Shown in pieces: positions 1-8,674 of a DNA stretch of 64,000 nucleotides. The position numbers and the translations under genes were made by a program. Under the pieces are notes generated by a model. That model worked only from the letters and a program-made list of their open reading frames with translations. It was not told where the DNA came from and searched no databases. The DNA comes from Sulfurimonas paralvinellae (GTDB lineage Bacteria > Campylobacterota > Campylobacteria > Campylobacterales > Sulfurimonadaceae): NCBI RefSeq assembly GCF_014905135.1, contig NZ_CP041406.1:1922001-1986000 (forward strand), read 5' to 3'. Within the stretch, counting starts at the first letter, position 1. Every line of letters begins with the position of its first letter.

Positions 1-136
1 TTACATCTGTCCCCACACTATAATAAGACTTAAAAAAGATAGGAAAGAATCCGGCCATGACCGTAGTAGCATAAGCAGAGTTCGCCCAGTCATACAATGC
101 CCACGAGTAGATACTTTTCTTTATGTCGTTTTGCAT
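1..136 (-). CDS. MFS transporter (UMF1/Atg22-like), N-terminal fragment
   Basis: The reverse strand reads from an ATG at 136 to the window edge and gives 45 residues. They contain SIYSWALYDWANSAYATTV followed by a hydrophobic stretch (MAGFFPIFF). The YDWANSA motif at the start of the first membrane helix is typical of the UMF1 branch of the major facilitator superfamily (Vps/Atg22-like permeases). The rest of the gene lies outside the window, so substrate and length cannot be judged. It is divergent from cusA, with 168 bp between the two starts. No good Shine-Dalgarno sequence is visible. Confidence 0.75.
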   Translation of the reverse strand, partial: MQNDIKKSIYSWALYDWANSAYATTVMAGFFPIFFKSYYSVGTDV

Positions 137-245
137 GAAATAATTTTATAGGAAGTTTGGTTAAGGGGGTGTTAACATCAGTAATTGAAATTAGCAAAAA
201 CAAAATAATAGAAATAAATTATATCTTTCCTACCCCCACTCTCTA

Positions 246-276
246 TCACAAACTCTACACAAAGCCCCGCTATAAT
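246..276 (+). promoter_or_regulatory. cusA promoter with tandem copper-box (site 1)
   Basis: Boxes TCACAAA (246-252) and ACACAAA (257-263) are separated by CTCT. Seven bases follow, then TATAAT at 271-276, with the cusA start at 305. The boxes cover the place where a -35 element would be. The same layout recurs at six other promoters in the first 20.5 kb. Confidence 0.7.
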
Positions 277-304
277 TTTTTCAAACTAAAAAAACGGAAA
301 AATT

Positions 305-3300
305 ATGATAGAAAAGCTCATTGCCTTTAGTATAAAGAACAAATTTATTATCCTTTTAGCCTCTTTGGTCCTGGTTGCTGCTTCTATTTGGAGTATGAAG
401 AACACGCCACTTGATGCACTGCCTGATTTGTCACCTCCTCAGGTTATTGTGCAGATTAACTGGGCTGGTCAGTCTCCTGAGATTGTGGAGTCGCAAGGGA
501 CGTATCCGCTTGTGGCGCAGTTTTTGGCTATTGCGAACATTGATACTGTTCGTGGGTATTCTACTTATGAGAATGGGCTGATTTACATCATCTTTAAAGA
601 AGGAACTGATCTTTACTGGGCGCGCAGTCGTGTGCTTGAACAGCTCGCTTCCATACAGTCACAGCTCCCTGCAAATATGAACGTTGCACTCGGACCAGAT
701 GCCAGCGGTGTAGGCTGGGTGTATGAGTACGCACTCAAATCAAAAACAAAAAACCTTGCCGAGCTTCGTACGCTACAAGACTACTATTACAAATATGCGC
801 TAATGGGTGTTGATGGAGTGAGCGAAGTGGCAAGCATTGGCGGGTTTGTTCCAACCTTTCAAGTCACCGTTAACAATGACAATCTTGTCCGTTACAACCT
901 CAGCATCCAAGATATCGCCAAAGTATTAAAGAAAAACAACAATGACACCGGCGGGCGTATTGTCATCCAAAACGGGTATGAGTGGATGGTACAGGCAAAA
1001 GGCTACATCAAAAACCTCGATGATATAAGAGGACTTGTTGTCACGACAAAAGCAGGTACACCTGTAAAACTCGGCGATATTGCAAGAGTGGAACTCACTC
1101 CCTCACCACGCCGCGGTTTGGCTGATCTTAACGGTCAAGGAGAAGTAGTCGGTGGTATCGTGATGGCACGTTACGGCGAAGATGTTTACACGATGATACA
1201 GCGTGTGCAGAAGAAGATGAAAGAGCTGAAAGTTGACGGTGTAGATGTCGTCACTGTTTATGATCGCTCAGGGCTTATCGACAAAGCGGTCGATACTTTA
1301 AAAGATACGCTCATCGAGGAGAGTATCATCGTTGTTATCATCATCGGGCTTTTTCTGATGCACTTTCGCTCTTCGCTCATCGTCATCATTGTTCTACCTT
1401 TGACGGTCGGCTTTACCTTTTTACTGATGAAACTCTTTGGCATAGGCTCCAACATCATGAGTCTCGGCGGTATTGCCATTGCCATCGGTGCGATGGTGGA
1501 TGCTTCCATAGTCATGATAGAAAATGCCCACAAAATGCTGCACAAGTTTGAGCACAAAGAGGGAAGAATACCGAATGACAAAGAACGCATCGGCATCATT
1601 CTCAAATCGTCACAGCTTGTCGGGCGTCCTATCTTTTTTGCACTTGCACTCATCGTAGTTTCATTTTTACCTATCTTTGCACTCAGCGGACAAGAGGGCC
1701 TGCTCTTTACACCTCTTGCCTTTACAAAAACCTTTGCAATGGCTGCAGGAGCACTGCTGAGCATCACGCTTGTTCCTGCACTTATGATATTTTTCATCAA
1801 AGGAAAAGTACCTGCTGAAAATAAAAATCCTCTAAACAGGTTCTTTATTTGGCTGTACCATCCTGTCATTGTTTACGGGCTCAAACTAAAATACCTTGTA
1901 ATTGTTTTGGTGCTGCTCTCTCTTGGTTATATGTACCCCCTATACAAAAGTCTCAAATGGGAATTTATGCCGATGTTAAATGAGCAGACCTTTATGTATA
2001 TGCCTGTCACGCCTTACGGTATCAGTATAGATCAATCTAAACAGCTTTTGCAAAAGACAGACAAAATCATCAAATCATTTCCTGAAGTGCAAAATGTTTT
2101 TGGTAAAGCCGGGCGAGCAGGTACGGCAACCGATCCTGCACCGCTTGGTATGTTGGAGACTATCATCACTTTCAAACCGCAAAAAGAGTGGCCTGATCCT
2201 AAAAAAACATATGATGAACTAAGAGAAGAGATGGAAGCCGCTTTGCAGGTTCCTGGACTGACAAACTCATGGACCTACCCTATTCGCGGGCGCATAGATA
2301 TGCTGCTCAGCGGTATACGAACGCCTATTGGCATCAAACTTTACGGTATGGATGCAAAAGGACTGCAAAAGTTTGGGAAAGAGATAGAGGAAAAACTCAG
2401 AGCCTATGACAAAACACTCTCCGTCTTTGCAGATCAGGCAAGTGCGGGGTACTACATAGACATCATCCCCGATGAAGAAAAACTTGCACGTTATGACATG
2501 AGTAAAGATACACTCTTAGAATATACCGCTCTGGCTGTCGGAGGCATGAAAGTCTCCACCATGTATAAGGGTCTAGAACGCTACCCTATCAGCCTGCGCC
2601 TTGAAGGGAGCGAGAGAAGAACTCTTGAGTCTATACGAAACATTCAAGTAAAAACAAAGCTCGGTTTCGTACCGCTTGGCTCATTGGCAGAAGTAGCCTA
2701 CAAACAAAGTGCCTCTGTCATCAAAAGTGAGATGGCAGCACCGGTTACATTCATCTACATTACCCCAAAAGACGGCATAAGCGCAACAGGGTATAAAGAA
2801 GGCGCACAGAAATTCATCGATGAGATTAAATTCGATCCGGGTTATTATATAGAGTGGGCAGGACAATCCGAGTATCTTGATTCGGCTATGAAACGTATAG
2901 TGTGGATAATCCCTGCCGTACTTGTGGCGATATTCTTACTTATCTATATGGCACTAAAAAAGCCTGTACCGACGCTTATCGTCTTTTTTACACTGCCGTT
3001 TGCACTTCTTGGCGGACTCATCTACATTGACGTGCTCAATTTTGCTATGAGCATCGCCGTTATTGTCGGATTTTTGGCACTGCTTGGCGTTGCGGCGGAA
3101 ACTGCCATTGTTATGATTATTTACCTGCAAGAAAGTGTAGATGAATTCAAAGAAAAAAGGGGAGATGCCTTTAACTTAAAAGATCTCAATGCTGCCATTT
3201 ATGAAGGAGCCGTTCAACGTGTCCGTCCAAAACTGATGACGGTATTTGCCATCATAGCCGGTTTGGCACCCATCATGTATACACACGGAGTCGGAAGCGA

Positions 3301-3430
3301 AGTGATGCAGCGAATCGCCGCACCAATGCTTGGAGGAGTGGTTAGTTCTGCTGTTTTATCTTTAGTGATCATTCCCATACTGTTTGAAATATATCAAAAA
3401 AAACAGCTTGATAAAAAAGAGGAGATATAA
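305..3430 (+). CDS. cusA: CusA-type heavy-metal RND efflux pump
   Basis: This is a 1041-residue inner-membrane HME-RND transporter that uses the proton gradient to export metal, most likely Cu(I)/Ag(I), through a tripartite CusCBA-type complex. It has an N-terminal helix followed by the family motif DALPDLSPPQVIV. TM4 carries GAMVDASIVMIENAHK, whose Asp399 matches the proton-relay Asp405 of E. coli CusA. By position, Met566, Met616 (PLGMLETI) and Met666 (RIDMLLSGI) line up with the copper-binding methionines 573, 623 and 672 of CusA, which argues for Cu/Ag rather than Zn/Co. The length is normal. No cusB or cusC lies beside it, since the upstream neighbour is a divergent MFS gene and the downstream genes are convergent. 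The partners must be elsewhere or outside the window. The promoter has a copper-box. Confidence 0.93.
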   Translation: MIEKLIAFSIKNKFIILLASLVLVAASIWSMKNTPLDALPDLSPPQVIVQINWAGQSPEIVESQGTYPLVAQFLAIANIDTVRGYSTYENGLIYIIFKEGTDLYWARSRVLEQLASIQSQLPANMNVALGPDASGVGWVYEYALKSKTKNLAELRTLQDYYYKYALMGVDGVSEVASIGGFVPTFQVTVNNDNLVRYNLSIQDIAKVLKKNNNDTGGRIVIQNGYEWMVQAKGYIKNLDDIRGLVVTTKAGTPVKLGDIARVELTPSPRRGLADLNGQGEVVGGIVMARYGEDVYTMIQRVQKKMKELKVDGVDVVTVYDRSGLIDKAVDTLKDTLIEESIIVVIIIGLFLMHFRSSLIVIIVLPLTVGFTFLLMKLFGIGSNIMSLGGIAIAIGAMVDASIVMIENAHKMLHKFEHKEGRIPNDKERIGIILKSSQLVGRPIFFALALIVVSFLPIFALSGQEGLLFTPLAFTKTFAMAAGALLSITLVPALMIFFIKGKVPAENKNPLNRFFIWLYHPVIVYGLKLKYLVIVLVLLSLGYMYPLYKSLKWEFMPMLNEQTFMYMPVTPYGISIDQSKQLLQKTDKIIKSFPEVQNVFGKAGRAGTATDPAPLGMLETIITFKPQKEWPDPKKTYDELREEMEAALQVPGLTNSWTYPIRGRIDMLLSGIRTPIGIKLYGMDAKGLQKFGKEIEEKLRAYDKTLSVFADQASAGYYIDIIPDEEKLARYDMSKDTLLEYTALAVGGMKVSTMYKGLERYPISLRLEGSERRTLESIRNIQVKTKLGFVPLGSLAEVAYKQSASVIKSEMAAPVTFIYITPKDGISATGYKEGAQKFIDEIKFDPGYYIEWAGQSEYLDSAMKRIVWIIPAVLVAIFLLIYMALKKPVPTLIVFFTLPFALLGGLIYIDVLNFAMSIAVIVGFLALLGVAAETAIVMIIYLQESVDEFKEKRGDAFNLKDLNAAIYEGAVQRVRPKLMTVFAIIAGLAPIMYTHGVGSEVMQRIAAPMLGGVVSSAVLSLVIIPILFEIYQKKQLDKKEEI

Positions 3431-3440
3431 ACCTCTTTTT
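3414..3440. terminator. Bidirectional terminator between cusA and the kinase gene
   Basis: AAAAAGAGG (3414-3422), a 9-nt loop and CCTCTTTTT (3432-3440) form a 9-bp stem with A and T tracts on the two sides. It overlaps the cusA stop codon and sits just before the end of the convergent kinase gene, so it can serve both. Confidence 0.65.
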
Positions 3441-3443
3441 TTA

Positions 3444-4568
3444 CTACTTCATACTTTTAAAAAACAGGGTGAATGTAGTTCCCTTGCCAATTTCTGAAGA
3501 TACTGTAATTTTTATACCGTTTGCATCGCATATCTGCTTCACAATGTTGAGTCCAACACCAAATCCACCGGCAATGTCTGACTGGCGTTTATACATCTCA
3601 AAGATTTCATCAAGTTTTTTCTCGTCTATACCGACACCCTCATCCTCTATGATAAAAGAGTCTGCATTCATTTTTATGGTTATGGTAGTTTGTGGCATAG
3701 AGTATTTTATGGCATTTGACAACAGGTTTGAAAAAAGAAGTTCAGCTCTTGATGGAATGATGCGCATATTAACATCTTCGAGCTCTGTTTTTATATTTAT
3801 ATCTTTAGCCTCTGTCAGCTCACTGTAGTAACTAAGCGTCTGCAAAAGAAGATCTTTGAGGTTTACATCCTCTGCCTCTTGCTCTTTTTGTTTAAAATTT
3901 AAAAACGTCAACGACTTGTAGATACTCTCAAGCTGTTTCGTGCTTATAGAGATGTTTGTAAGAATGTTTTTATCATACACCTCTTTTTTTATCGCTCTGC
4001 TTGCACTCATTTTTAAAGCAGTTATAGGTGTATTAAGCTCATGTGAAACATCCTGAATAAAACTCTCGATCTGCTCCATTCTCTGATGTACCGGCTTCAT
4101 AAAGAGTTTTGAGAGGATAAAAGAGATCAGCATTATGAGTAAAAAACTTACTCCCATCACCATAAGTACACTCTTTTGCAGTTGTTTTAGCTGTTGAAAG
4201 TATCTTTTTGTTTTGACGACGACATACTTGATGTTCAAATGCTTTTGAGGTGCATCCGAGACCAAAACCTTATACCCGTTCTTTTCATAGTACCCAAGTT
4301 TATATGCACCTGTCTCACTTGATGGAATCAGCATATATTCAAACCCATCCTCATTCGGCAGATGCAGTGTTTTACCTTGCATCTGGGCATTTATGATAAG
4401 TCCGGAAAGCTTATCTGCAATATGATTCATTTTATAATAGGTTGTACTCTCAAGCGAATTTTTTTGTGCGCTGTAGTACCAATAGCCGGAAAAAAGAACA
4501 AATAAAAAAGAGGAGAGAAGGTATAAACCGACAAAGGAGTAGAATGATCTTTTTTCTAACTCATTCAA
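3444..4568 (-). CDS. Sensor histidine kinase, probably copper/metal responsive
   Basis: This is a membrane histidine kinase of about 374 residues. It has TM1 near the N-terminus, a short periplasmic sensor region of about 100 residues, TM2, then a HisKA domain with SHELNTPITAL (His176), an N-box (NLLSNAIKYS), a G1 box (EDEGVGIDEKK) and a G2 box (GGFGVGLNIVKQI). An ATG at 4613 would overlap the upstream regulator by 53 bp. A TTG at 4568 gives TTGAATGA, an 8-bp stop/start overlap. The paralogous pair at 26.4-28.2 kb has exactly the same overlap as ATGAATAA, so I chose the TTG. It is the third gene of the CopZ-like/regulator/kinase operon. Signal identity is inferred from the neighbouring copper genes. 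Confidence 0.88.
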   Translation of the reverse strand: MNELEKRSFYSFVGLYLLSSFLFVLFSGYWYYSAQKNSLESTTYYKMNHIADKLSGLIINAQMQGKTLHLPNEDGFEYMLIPSSETGAYKLGYYEKNGYKVLVSDAPQKHLNIKYVVVKTKRYFQQLKQLQKSVLMVMGVSFLLIMLISFILSKLFMKPVHQRMEQIESFIQDVSHELNTPITALKMSASRAIKKEVYDKNILTNISISTKQLESIYKSLTFLNFKQKEQEAEDVNLKDLLLQTLSYYSELTEAKDINIKTELEDVNMRIIPSRAELLFSNLLSNAIKYSMPQTTITIKMNADSFIIEDEGVGIDEKKLDEIFEMYKRQSDIAGGFGVGLNIVKQICDANGIKITVSSEIGKGTTFTLFFKSMK

Positions 4569-5208
4569 ACTTATACCCTTCTCCACGAATGTTGACAATA
4601 TGCTCTTTTCCAATATGTTTTCGTAAATTTTTCACAATTGTACGTATGGCATCATCACTCGGCATATCTTCATATTCCCAAAAGTTTTGCAACAGTTCAT
4701 CAGAACTGACAACACGATGACGATTTTTATAAAAGTAGTGCAGACACTCACTCTCTTTATGTGTCAGCTTCACTGTTTCATCAGCAATTTTAAGCATATG
4801 TGTCTTTGTATCAAAAACAATGCCATCATCCAGTTCTATAAGGCTTTCAAGTCCGAAATGCCTTTTTATATTTTCTATTCTCTGTGCCAGCTCTTCAAGA
4901 TCAAACGGTTTTTTTATAAAATCATTTGCACCCGATTCAAAAGCCGATTTGAGATATTTTACATCATGAAAAGCGGTAATAAAAATAGCCGGAGTCTCAT
5001 CACTGAAATCACGAAGCTCACGTAAAAGTGAAATACCGTCTCCATCAGGAACATTGATGTCAAAGATGTAAAGATCAAACTTGTCATCTTCTGCAAGCTG
5101 CAGTGCTTTTTTCATACTGTAGGTCTGTACGACTTCGTACTCGTCTTCTAAAAAATCAACCAAGATATTTGCCAGTGCCGTGTCATCTTCAAGTAATAAT
5201 ATTTTCAT
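4561..5208 (-). CDS. OmpR-family response regulator, candidate copper regulator
   Basis: This 215-residue protein has a receiver domain and a winged-helix DNA-binding domain. The acidic pocket is LLLEDD (Glu7-Asp9), the phosphoacceptor is Asp50 in FDINVPDG, and the conserved lysine is in FIKKPF. The C-terminal half ends in NIRGEGYKFE, the usual end of the OmpR/PhoB winged helix. It partners the kinase translated from the overlapping 3' end. It is cotranscribed with the CopZ-like gene 14 bp upstream, whose promoter carries the cleanest copper-box in the window. OmpR/PhoB proteins bind direct repeats with an 11-bp period, which is the spacing of these boxes. The link to them is inference. Confidence 0.9.
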   Translation of the reverse strand: MKILLLEDDTALANILVDFLEDEYEVVQTYSMKKALQLAEDDKFDLYIFDINVPDGDGISLLRELRDFSDETPAIFITAFHDVKYLKSAFESGANDFIKKPFDLEELAQRIENIKRHFGLESLIELDDGIVFDTKTHMLKIADETVKLTHKESECLHYFYKNRHRVVSSDELLQNFWEYEDMPSDDAIRTIVKNLRKHIGKEHIVNIRGEGYKFE

Positions 5209-5222
5209 GCAGATATTGTACC

Positions 5223-5696
5223 CTAACTTTGCAACTCTTTTATAGCCTTGCTAACATCCCCTAAACAGCATCCGCCGCTTGGATTGAGTATTTCACATGA
5301 ACATCCGGGATCTTCCATTTTCGCTTTTATGTCTTCAAGTGCTGTTGTTTTTCCTGTCGCTTCAAGCTCGGCTTTTATCTTCTCTTTGCTCCACTCAAAA
5401 CAGTAGCATACCGTTGCAGGAGATGCACCCTCTTTACATCCGACAACGACACTCATGTTCTCTTGCGTGAGAATCTCATCACCTCTGAAATAGACAACTT
5501 CACAGCTAGGTGTTTTACAGTAATAAAACCCGTCAAAACAATCAAGCTTTGCTTTTGTCTCTTCTGTGACAAGATGCTCTACCGTTTTTCCAAGAACACC
5601 TTTGGCTTTTTGACCGCACTCAGGACACTCTACTTTGCCTTTTGGCTGTGGAGTGCAGCAGTTATGTTCTTCTTTTACTTTAAATGTGCTAAACAT
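5223..5696 (-). CDS. CopZ-like Fe-S/zinc metallochaperone without HMA domain
   Basis: This cysteine-rich soluble protein of 157 residues has a zinc-ribbon start (NCCTPQ, CPECG, CKTPSC), then CYCFEW, CSCEIL and GGCCLGDV. The pattern resembles the N-terminal domain of Archaeoglobus CopZ, which binds zinc and a [2Fe-2S] cluster and passes copper to the CopA ATPase. The C-terminal HMA copper-binding domain of that CopZ is missing, so this may be a redox or cluster-bearing partner rather than a full chaperone. It is the first gene of the operon with the response regulator and kinase. A strong Shine-Dalgarno (AAAGGAG) precedes the ATG. Function is inferred from family and location. Confidence 0.8.
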   Translation of the reverse strand: MFSTFKVKEEHNCCTPQPKGKVECPECGQKAKGVLGKTVEHLVTEETKAKLDCFDGFYYCKTPSCEVVYFRGDEILTQENMSVVVGCKEGASPATVCYCFEWSKEKIKAELEATGKTTALEDIKAKMEDPGCSCEILNPSGGCCLGDVSKAIKELQS

Positions 5697-5717
5697 GATT
5701 TCTCCTTTGTATATGGT

Positions 5718-5748
5718 ATTTTACCCCTTCTTTGTGTAATTTTTGTGT
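5718..5748 (-). promoter_or_regulatory. Promoter of the CopZ-like/regulator/kinase operon (site 2)
   Basis: Read on the minus strand, two perfect ACACAAA boxes (5731-5748) are separated by AATT. Seven bases follow, then TAAAAT (5718-5723). This is the best match to the repeated copper-box, and it would make the two-component system autoregulated. Confidence 0.7.
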
Positions 5749-5774
5749 TGGTATACCAAATAGTAAAATCATGA

Positions 5775-5805
5775 ACACAAATGCAACACACAAAAGTTAT
5801 ATACT
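5775..5805 (+). promoter_or_regulatory. Promoter of the YtkA-like/CopA/CopB operon (site 3)
   Basis: ACACAAA (5775-5781), TGCA and ACACACA (5786-5792) are followed by 7 bp and TATACT (5800-5805). The start codon is at 5836. It faces away from site 2 in the same 139-bp divergent region. Confidence 0.68.
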
Positions 5806-5835
5806 GCTGCTAACAAAACAAAAAAGGAGTTTCAT

Positions 5836-6222
5836 ATGAAAACTTTCACAAAAATATTCTTCGCTCTACTTTTAGGAGCAACACTCTCTCACGCAGCGGC
5901 ATTCAGCAAAGATGCAAAATTTAGAACAACGACAGTTCATATCACTGCAGACAAACCTCTAACCACAGGATCAAATACCGTCGTTGTAACTATCAAGAAA
6001 AATGGCAAACTTATAGATGATGCAAAAGTGGCACTCAAAGCCTTTATGCCTGCAATGCCGGGAATGCCTGCTATGAGTTCAAAAGCTAATGCAACAAAGC
6101 TTGAAAACGGAAAATATAAAGCAACCTTGAACTTTGCCATGGGAGGGACATGGCAGCTACATATTTTCATCACACCGAAAAAAGGTAAAAAATCTCGCGT
6201 AAAAACTACGCTGAATTTTTAA
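5836..6222 (+). CDS. Periplasmic YtkA/FixH-like protein, copper-associated
   Basis: This small exported protein of 128 residues has a signal peptide ending near SHAAA. The mature part is a single Ig-like beta domain like YtkA/FixH, with a methionine-rich stretch FMPAMPGMPAMSSKA and the typical end GGTWQLHIFIT. The clustered Met residues suggest Cu(I) binding in the periplasm, though this is not shown. It is the first gene of an operon with the multicopper oxidase (33 bp downstream) and CopB, and it is preceded by copper-box site 3. It could deliver copper to the oxidase or scavenge it. The Shine-Dalgarno AAGGAG precedes the ATG. Confidence 0.75.
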   Translation: MKTFTKIFFALLLGATLSHAAAFSKDAKFRTTTVHITADKPLTTGSNTVVVTIKKNGKLIDDAKVALKAFMPAMPGMPAMSSKANATKLENGKYKATLNFAMGGTWQLHIFITPKKGKKSRVKTTLNF

Positions 6223-6255
6223 AACACATCTACAAAAGCACAAGGAGCGGTTATC

Positions 6256-7956
6256 ATGCAAAACATATCCAGAAGAACATTTGTCAAAGGTGTTATCGCT
6301 GCAGGAATGGCACTCTCGAGTGTTAATTTAAATGCAGATACGCATAGAATAAAAAGACAAAAAACAGAAGAACTCAGTGGCACTGTTTTTCATCTCAGCA
6401 TAGATAAAACTCTGGTAAACATTACAGGGAAGCCTTCGTATGCTACTGCTGTTAATGGAATGTTGCAAGGCCCTACTTTGCGATGGAGAGAAGGCGACAC
6501 GGTTACCTTACATGTAACCAATAATCTTGATGAATCATCTTCAATTCACTGGCACGGAATTATTCTACCATACCAAATGGACGGTGTTCCGGGAATAAGT
6601 TATAATGGAATCGCTCCGGGTGAGACGTTTACATATACCTTTAGAGTACAACAAAGCGGAACGTACTGGTATCACTCTCACTCTGGATTTCAAGAACAGA
6701 CTGGAGTATATGGTGCCATAGTTATTGAACCAAAGGAAAAAGATCCCTTTGCATATGATAGGGAACATGTCGTGGTTTTATCAGATTATTCGGATGAAAA
6801 ACCTGCAAATATCTACAGAAAACTTAAACTCTCGGCTGATTACTACAATTTCAACCAAAGAACTCTCGGAGACTTTTTTTCCCAAGTAAAAGAGAAAGGC
6901 TTTTTAGAAGCTTTTCAAGAGAGAAAAATGTGGAATGAAATGCGTATGTCTGACAGAGACCTCTCAGATGTGACAGGATACACCTATACTTTTTTAATGA
7001 GCGGACAAAACCCCGCAACCCGTTTTCAAGCTCTGTTTCAAAATGGCGAAAAAGTACGACTGCGTATAATAAATGCTGCGGCAATGACCTTTTTTGATCT
7101 GCGCATTCCAGGTTTGAAAATGAAAGTCGTTGCAACTGATGGAAACAATATACAACCCGTCGATGTCGATGAATTTCGCATAGGCGTTGCCGAGACCTAT
7201 GATGTCATCGTAGAACCTGAAGATGATAAGGCCTACGCTATTTTTGCACAAGCAATAGACAGAAGTGGTTATGCCCTTGGAAATCTTTCAACAGATGAAA
7301 ACATTTTGGCAGATGTTCCAAAGCTAGATAAACGTCAGACCCTTACACTTAAAGATATGGGTATGAACAAGAATATGTCAAGCATGAAAAAGATGGATAT
7401 GTCACAAAAAGAAAACATGAGCTCTCTTAAAAAGCCCATTCCTCTTACAAAACTGCCTATGAAATGGGATGTAGGGACAACCATGCGGGCGATGAACCCA
7501 CAATACAGACTTAATGATCCTGGAGTCGGACTACGCAACAACGGTAGAAAAGTGCTCACTTATGCCGATCTGCGTTCTTTACGCTCCACCAAAGATGATA
7601 AATATCCAGACAGAGAGATCATACTGCATCTTACCGGAAATATGGAACGTTATATGTGGTCGATTAACGGCATACCGTATCATGAAGCAGATCCGCTTGA
7701 GTTTCACTATGGAGAGCGTCTGCGTATTACCTACATCAACGATACGATGATGAACCATCCTATGCACTTGCACGGATTATGGAGCGATTTGGAGACCGGA
7801 GATGAAAATCATTTGGTACGAAAACATACCATCATCTCGCAACCGGGTTCAAAGATCAGTTTTCGTGTTACCATAGATGCCAAAGGTGCCTGGGCATATC
7901 ACTGCCATCTGCTCTATCATATGACAGATATGTTTAGAAAAGTCGTGGTGTCATAA
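6256..7956 (+). CDS. copA: CopA/PcoA-type multicopper oxidase
   Basis: This 566-residue periplasmic oxidase of the copper-resistance CopA family probably oxidises Cu(I) to the less harmful Cu(II). It has a Tat signal (SRRTFVKG) and three cupredoxin domains. The copper ligands are visible as SIHWHGI (near residue 98), YWYHSHSG (near 138), HPMHLHGLW (near 501) and HCHLLYHMTDM (near 549), covering the type 1 site and the trinuclear cluster. A Met-rich insert around residues 370-400 (MGMNKNM, MKKMDM) is typical of CopA/CueO and binds extra Cu(I). It lies between the YtkA-like gene and copB, with only 7 bp before copB. The name refers to the oxidase, not to the CopA ATPase. Confidence 0.94.
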   Translation: MQNISRRTFVKGVIAAGMALSSVNLNADTHRIKRQKTEELSGTVFHLSIDKTLVNITGKPSYATAVNGMLQGPTLRWREGDTVTLHVTNNLDESSSIHWHGIILPYQMDGVPGISYNGIAPGETFTYTFRVQQSGTYWYHSHSGFQEQTGVYGAIVIEPKEKDPFAYDREHVVVLSDYSDEKPANIYRKLKLSADYYNFNQRTLGDFFSQVKEKGFLEAFQERKMWNEMRMSDRDLSDVTGYTYTFLMSGQNPATRFQALFQNGEKVRLRIINAAAMTFFDLRIPGLKMKVVATDGNNIQPVDVDEFRIGVAETYDVIVEPEDDKAYAIFAQAIDRSGYALGNLSTDENILADVPKLDKRQTLTLKDMGMNKNMSSMKKMDMSQKENMSSLKKPIPLTKLPMKWDVGTTMRAMNPQYRLNDPGVGLRNNGRKVLTYADLRSLRSTKDDKYPDREIILHLTGNMERYMWSINGIPYHEADPLEFHYGERLRITYINDTMMNHPMHLHGLWSDLETGDENHLVRKHTIISQPGSKISFRVTIDAKGAWAYHCHLLYHMTDMFRKVVVS

Positions 7957-7963
7957 GGAGGAT

Positions 7964-8650
7964 ATGATGAAAAATTTACTTATAAAATTAACACTTTTGG
8001 CATCTGTAGCGACTGCATCTTTCGCCGGCGGAGGCGGAGATATTTTACGTGCAAGCTTTACCGCAGACAGTCTTGAGTATCAGGCAAATGATGAAAAAAC
8101 AATTTACTGGGATACTTACGGCTATATCGGGTATGATCTAAACAAAATCTACATTTACAGTGAAGGTGAAAAAGTGGACAATGCAAGTGCCGATAGTGAA
8201 AATCAGCTTCTTTATTCACGTGCAATTGCTCCTTTTTGGGATATTCAAGCAGGAGTTGATTATGACATTGCCGGCTCAGAACATAAAACATGGGCTGTTG
8301 TTGCACTCTCAGGACTGGCACCTTATTTCTTTGAAACAAGAGTAGCACTTTTGTTTGGAGATAATGGTAATGTAGGGCTTAGAATCGACTTAGAATATGA
8401 AGCACTTATAACGCAAAAACTGATTTTGACACCTAAATTTACTTTAGATGCCTACTCTAAAGATGTCCCAACAATGGAATACGGCTCAGGAGTATCTAAT
8501 ATAACATTCGGAGCGAGACTCAGATATGAAATAAAAAGAGAATTTGCTCCTTACATAGGTGTTGAGTGGAGTAAAAATTATGGAAACACCGGAAAATTTT
8601 CTCCTCTTGATGAAGCCTATGTCACAGGAGGAATAAGATTTTGGTTCTAA
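7964..8650 (+). CDS. copB: CopB/PcoB copper-resistance outer-membrane protein
   Basis: This 228-residue protein has a signal peptide (ending near SFAGGG) and a beta-barrel of alternating strands closing with a terminal aromatic (GGIRFWF), as in outer-membrane proteins. WDTYGYIGYDLNKIYIYSEG and the RAIAPFWDIQAGVDYD region match the CopB/PcoB family, which works with the CopA oxidase. The Met/His-rich N-terminal region of many CopB proteins is missing, so this is a short form. It is the last gene of the operon, with Shine-Dalgarno AAGGAGG. Two ATGs (7964 and 7967) are possible and the first is used here. Confidence 0.85.
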   Translation: MMKNLLIKLTLLASVATASFAGGGGDILRASFTADSLEYQANDEKTIYWDTYGYIGYDLNKIYIYSEGEKVDNASADSENQLLYSRAIAPFWDIQAGVDYDIAGSEHKTWAVVALSGLAPYFFETRVALLFGDNGNVGLRIDLEYEALITQKLILTPKFTLDAYSKDVPTMEYGSGVSNITFGARLRYEIKREFAPYIGVEWSKNYGNTGKFSPLDEAYVTGGIRFWF

Positions 8651-8674
8651 CCAAAATCGTAAAGTATGTTTTAC

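Noticed and set aside
1258-1869. Open frame of 203 residues on the minus strand within cusA
   Set aside because: It is antisense to a well-conserved transporter and has low-complexity Ser/Met composition typical of a shadow frame. No ribosome site or promoter is evident.
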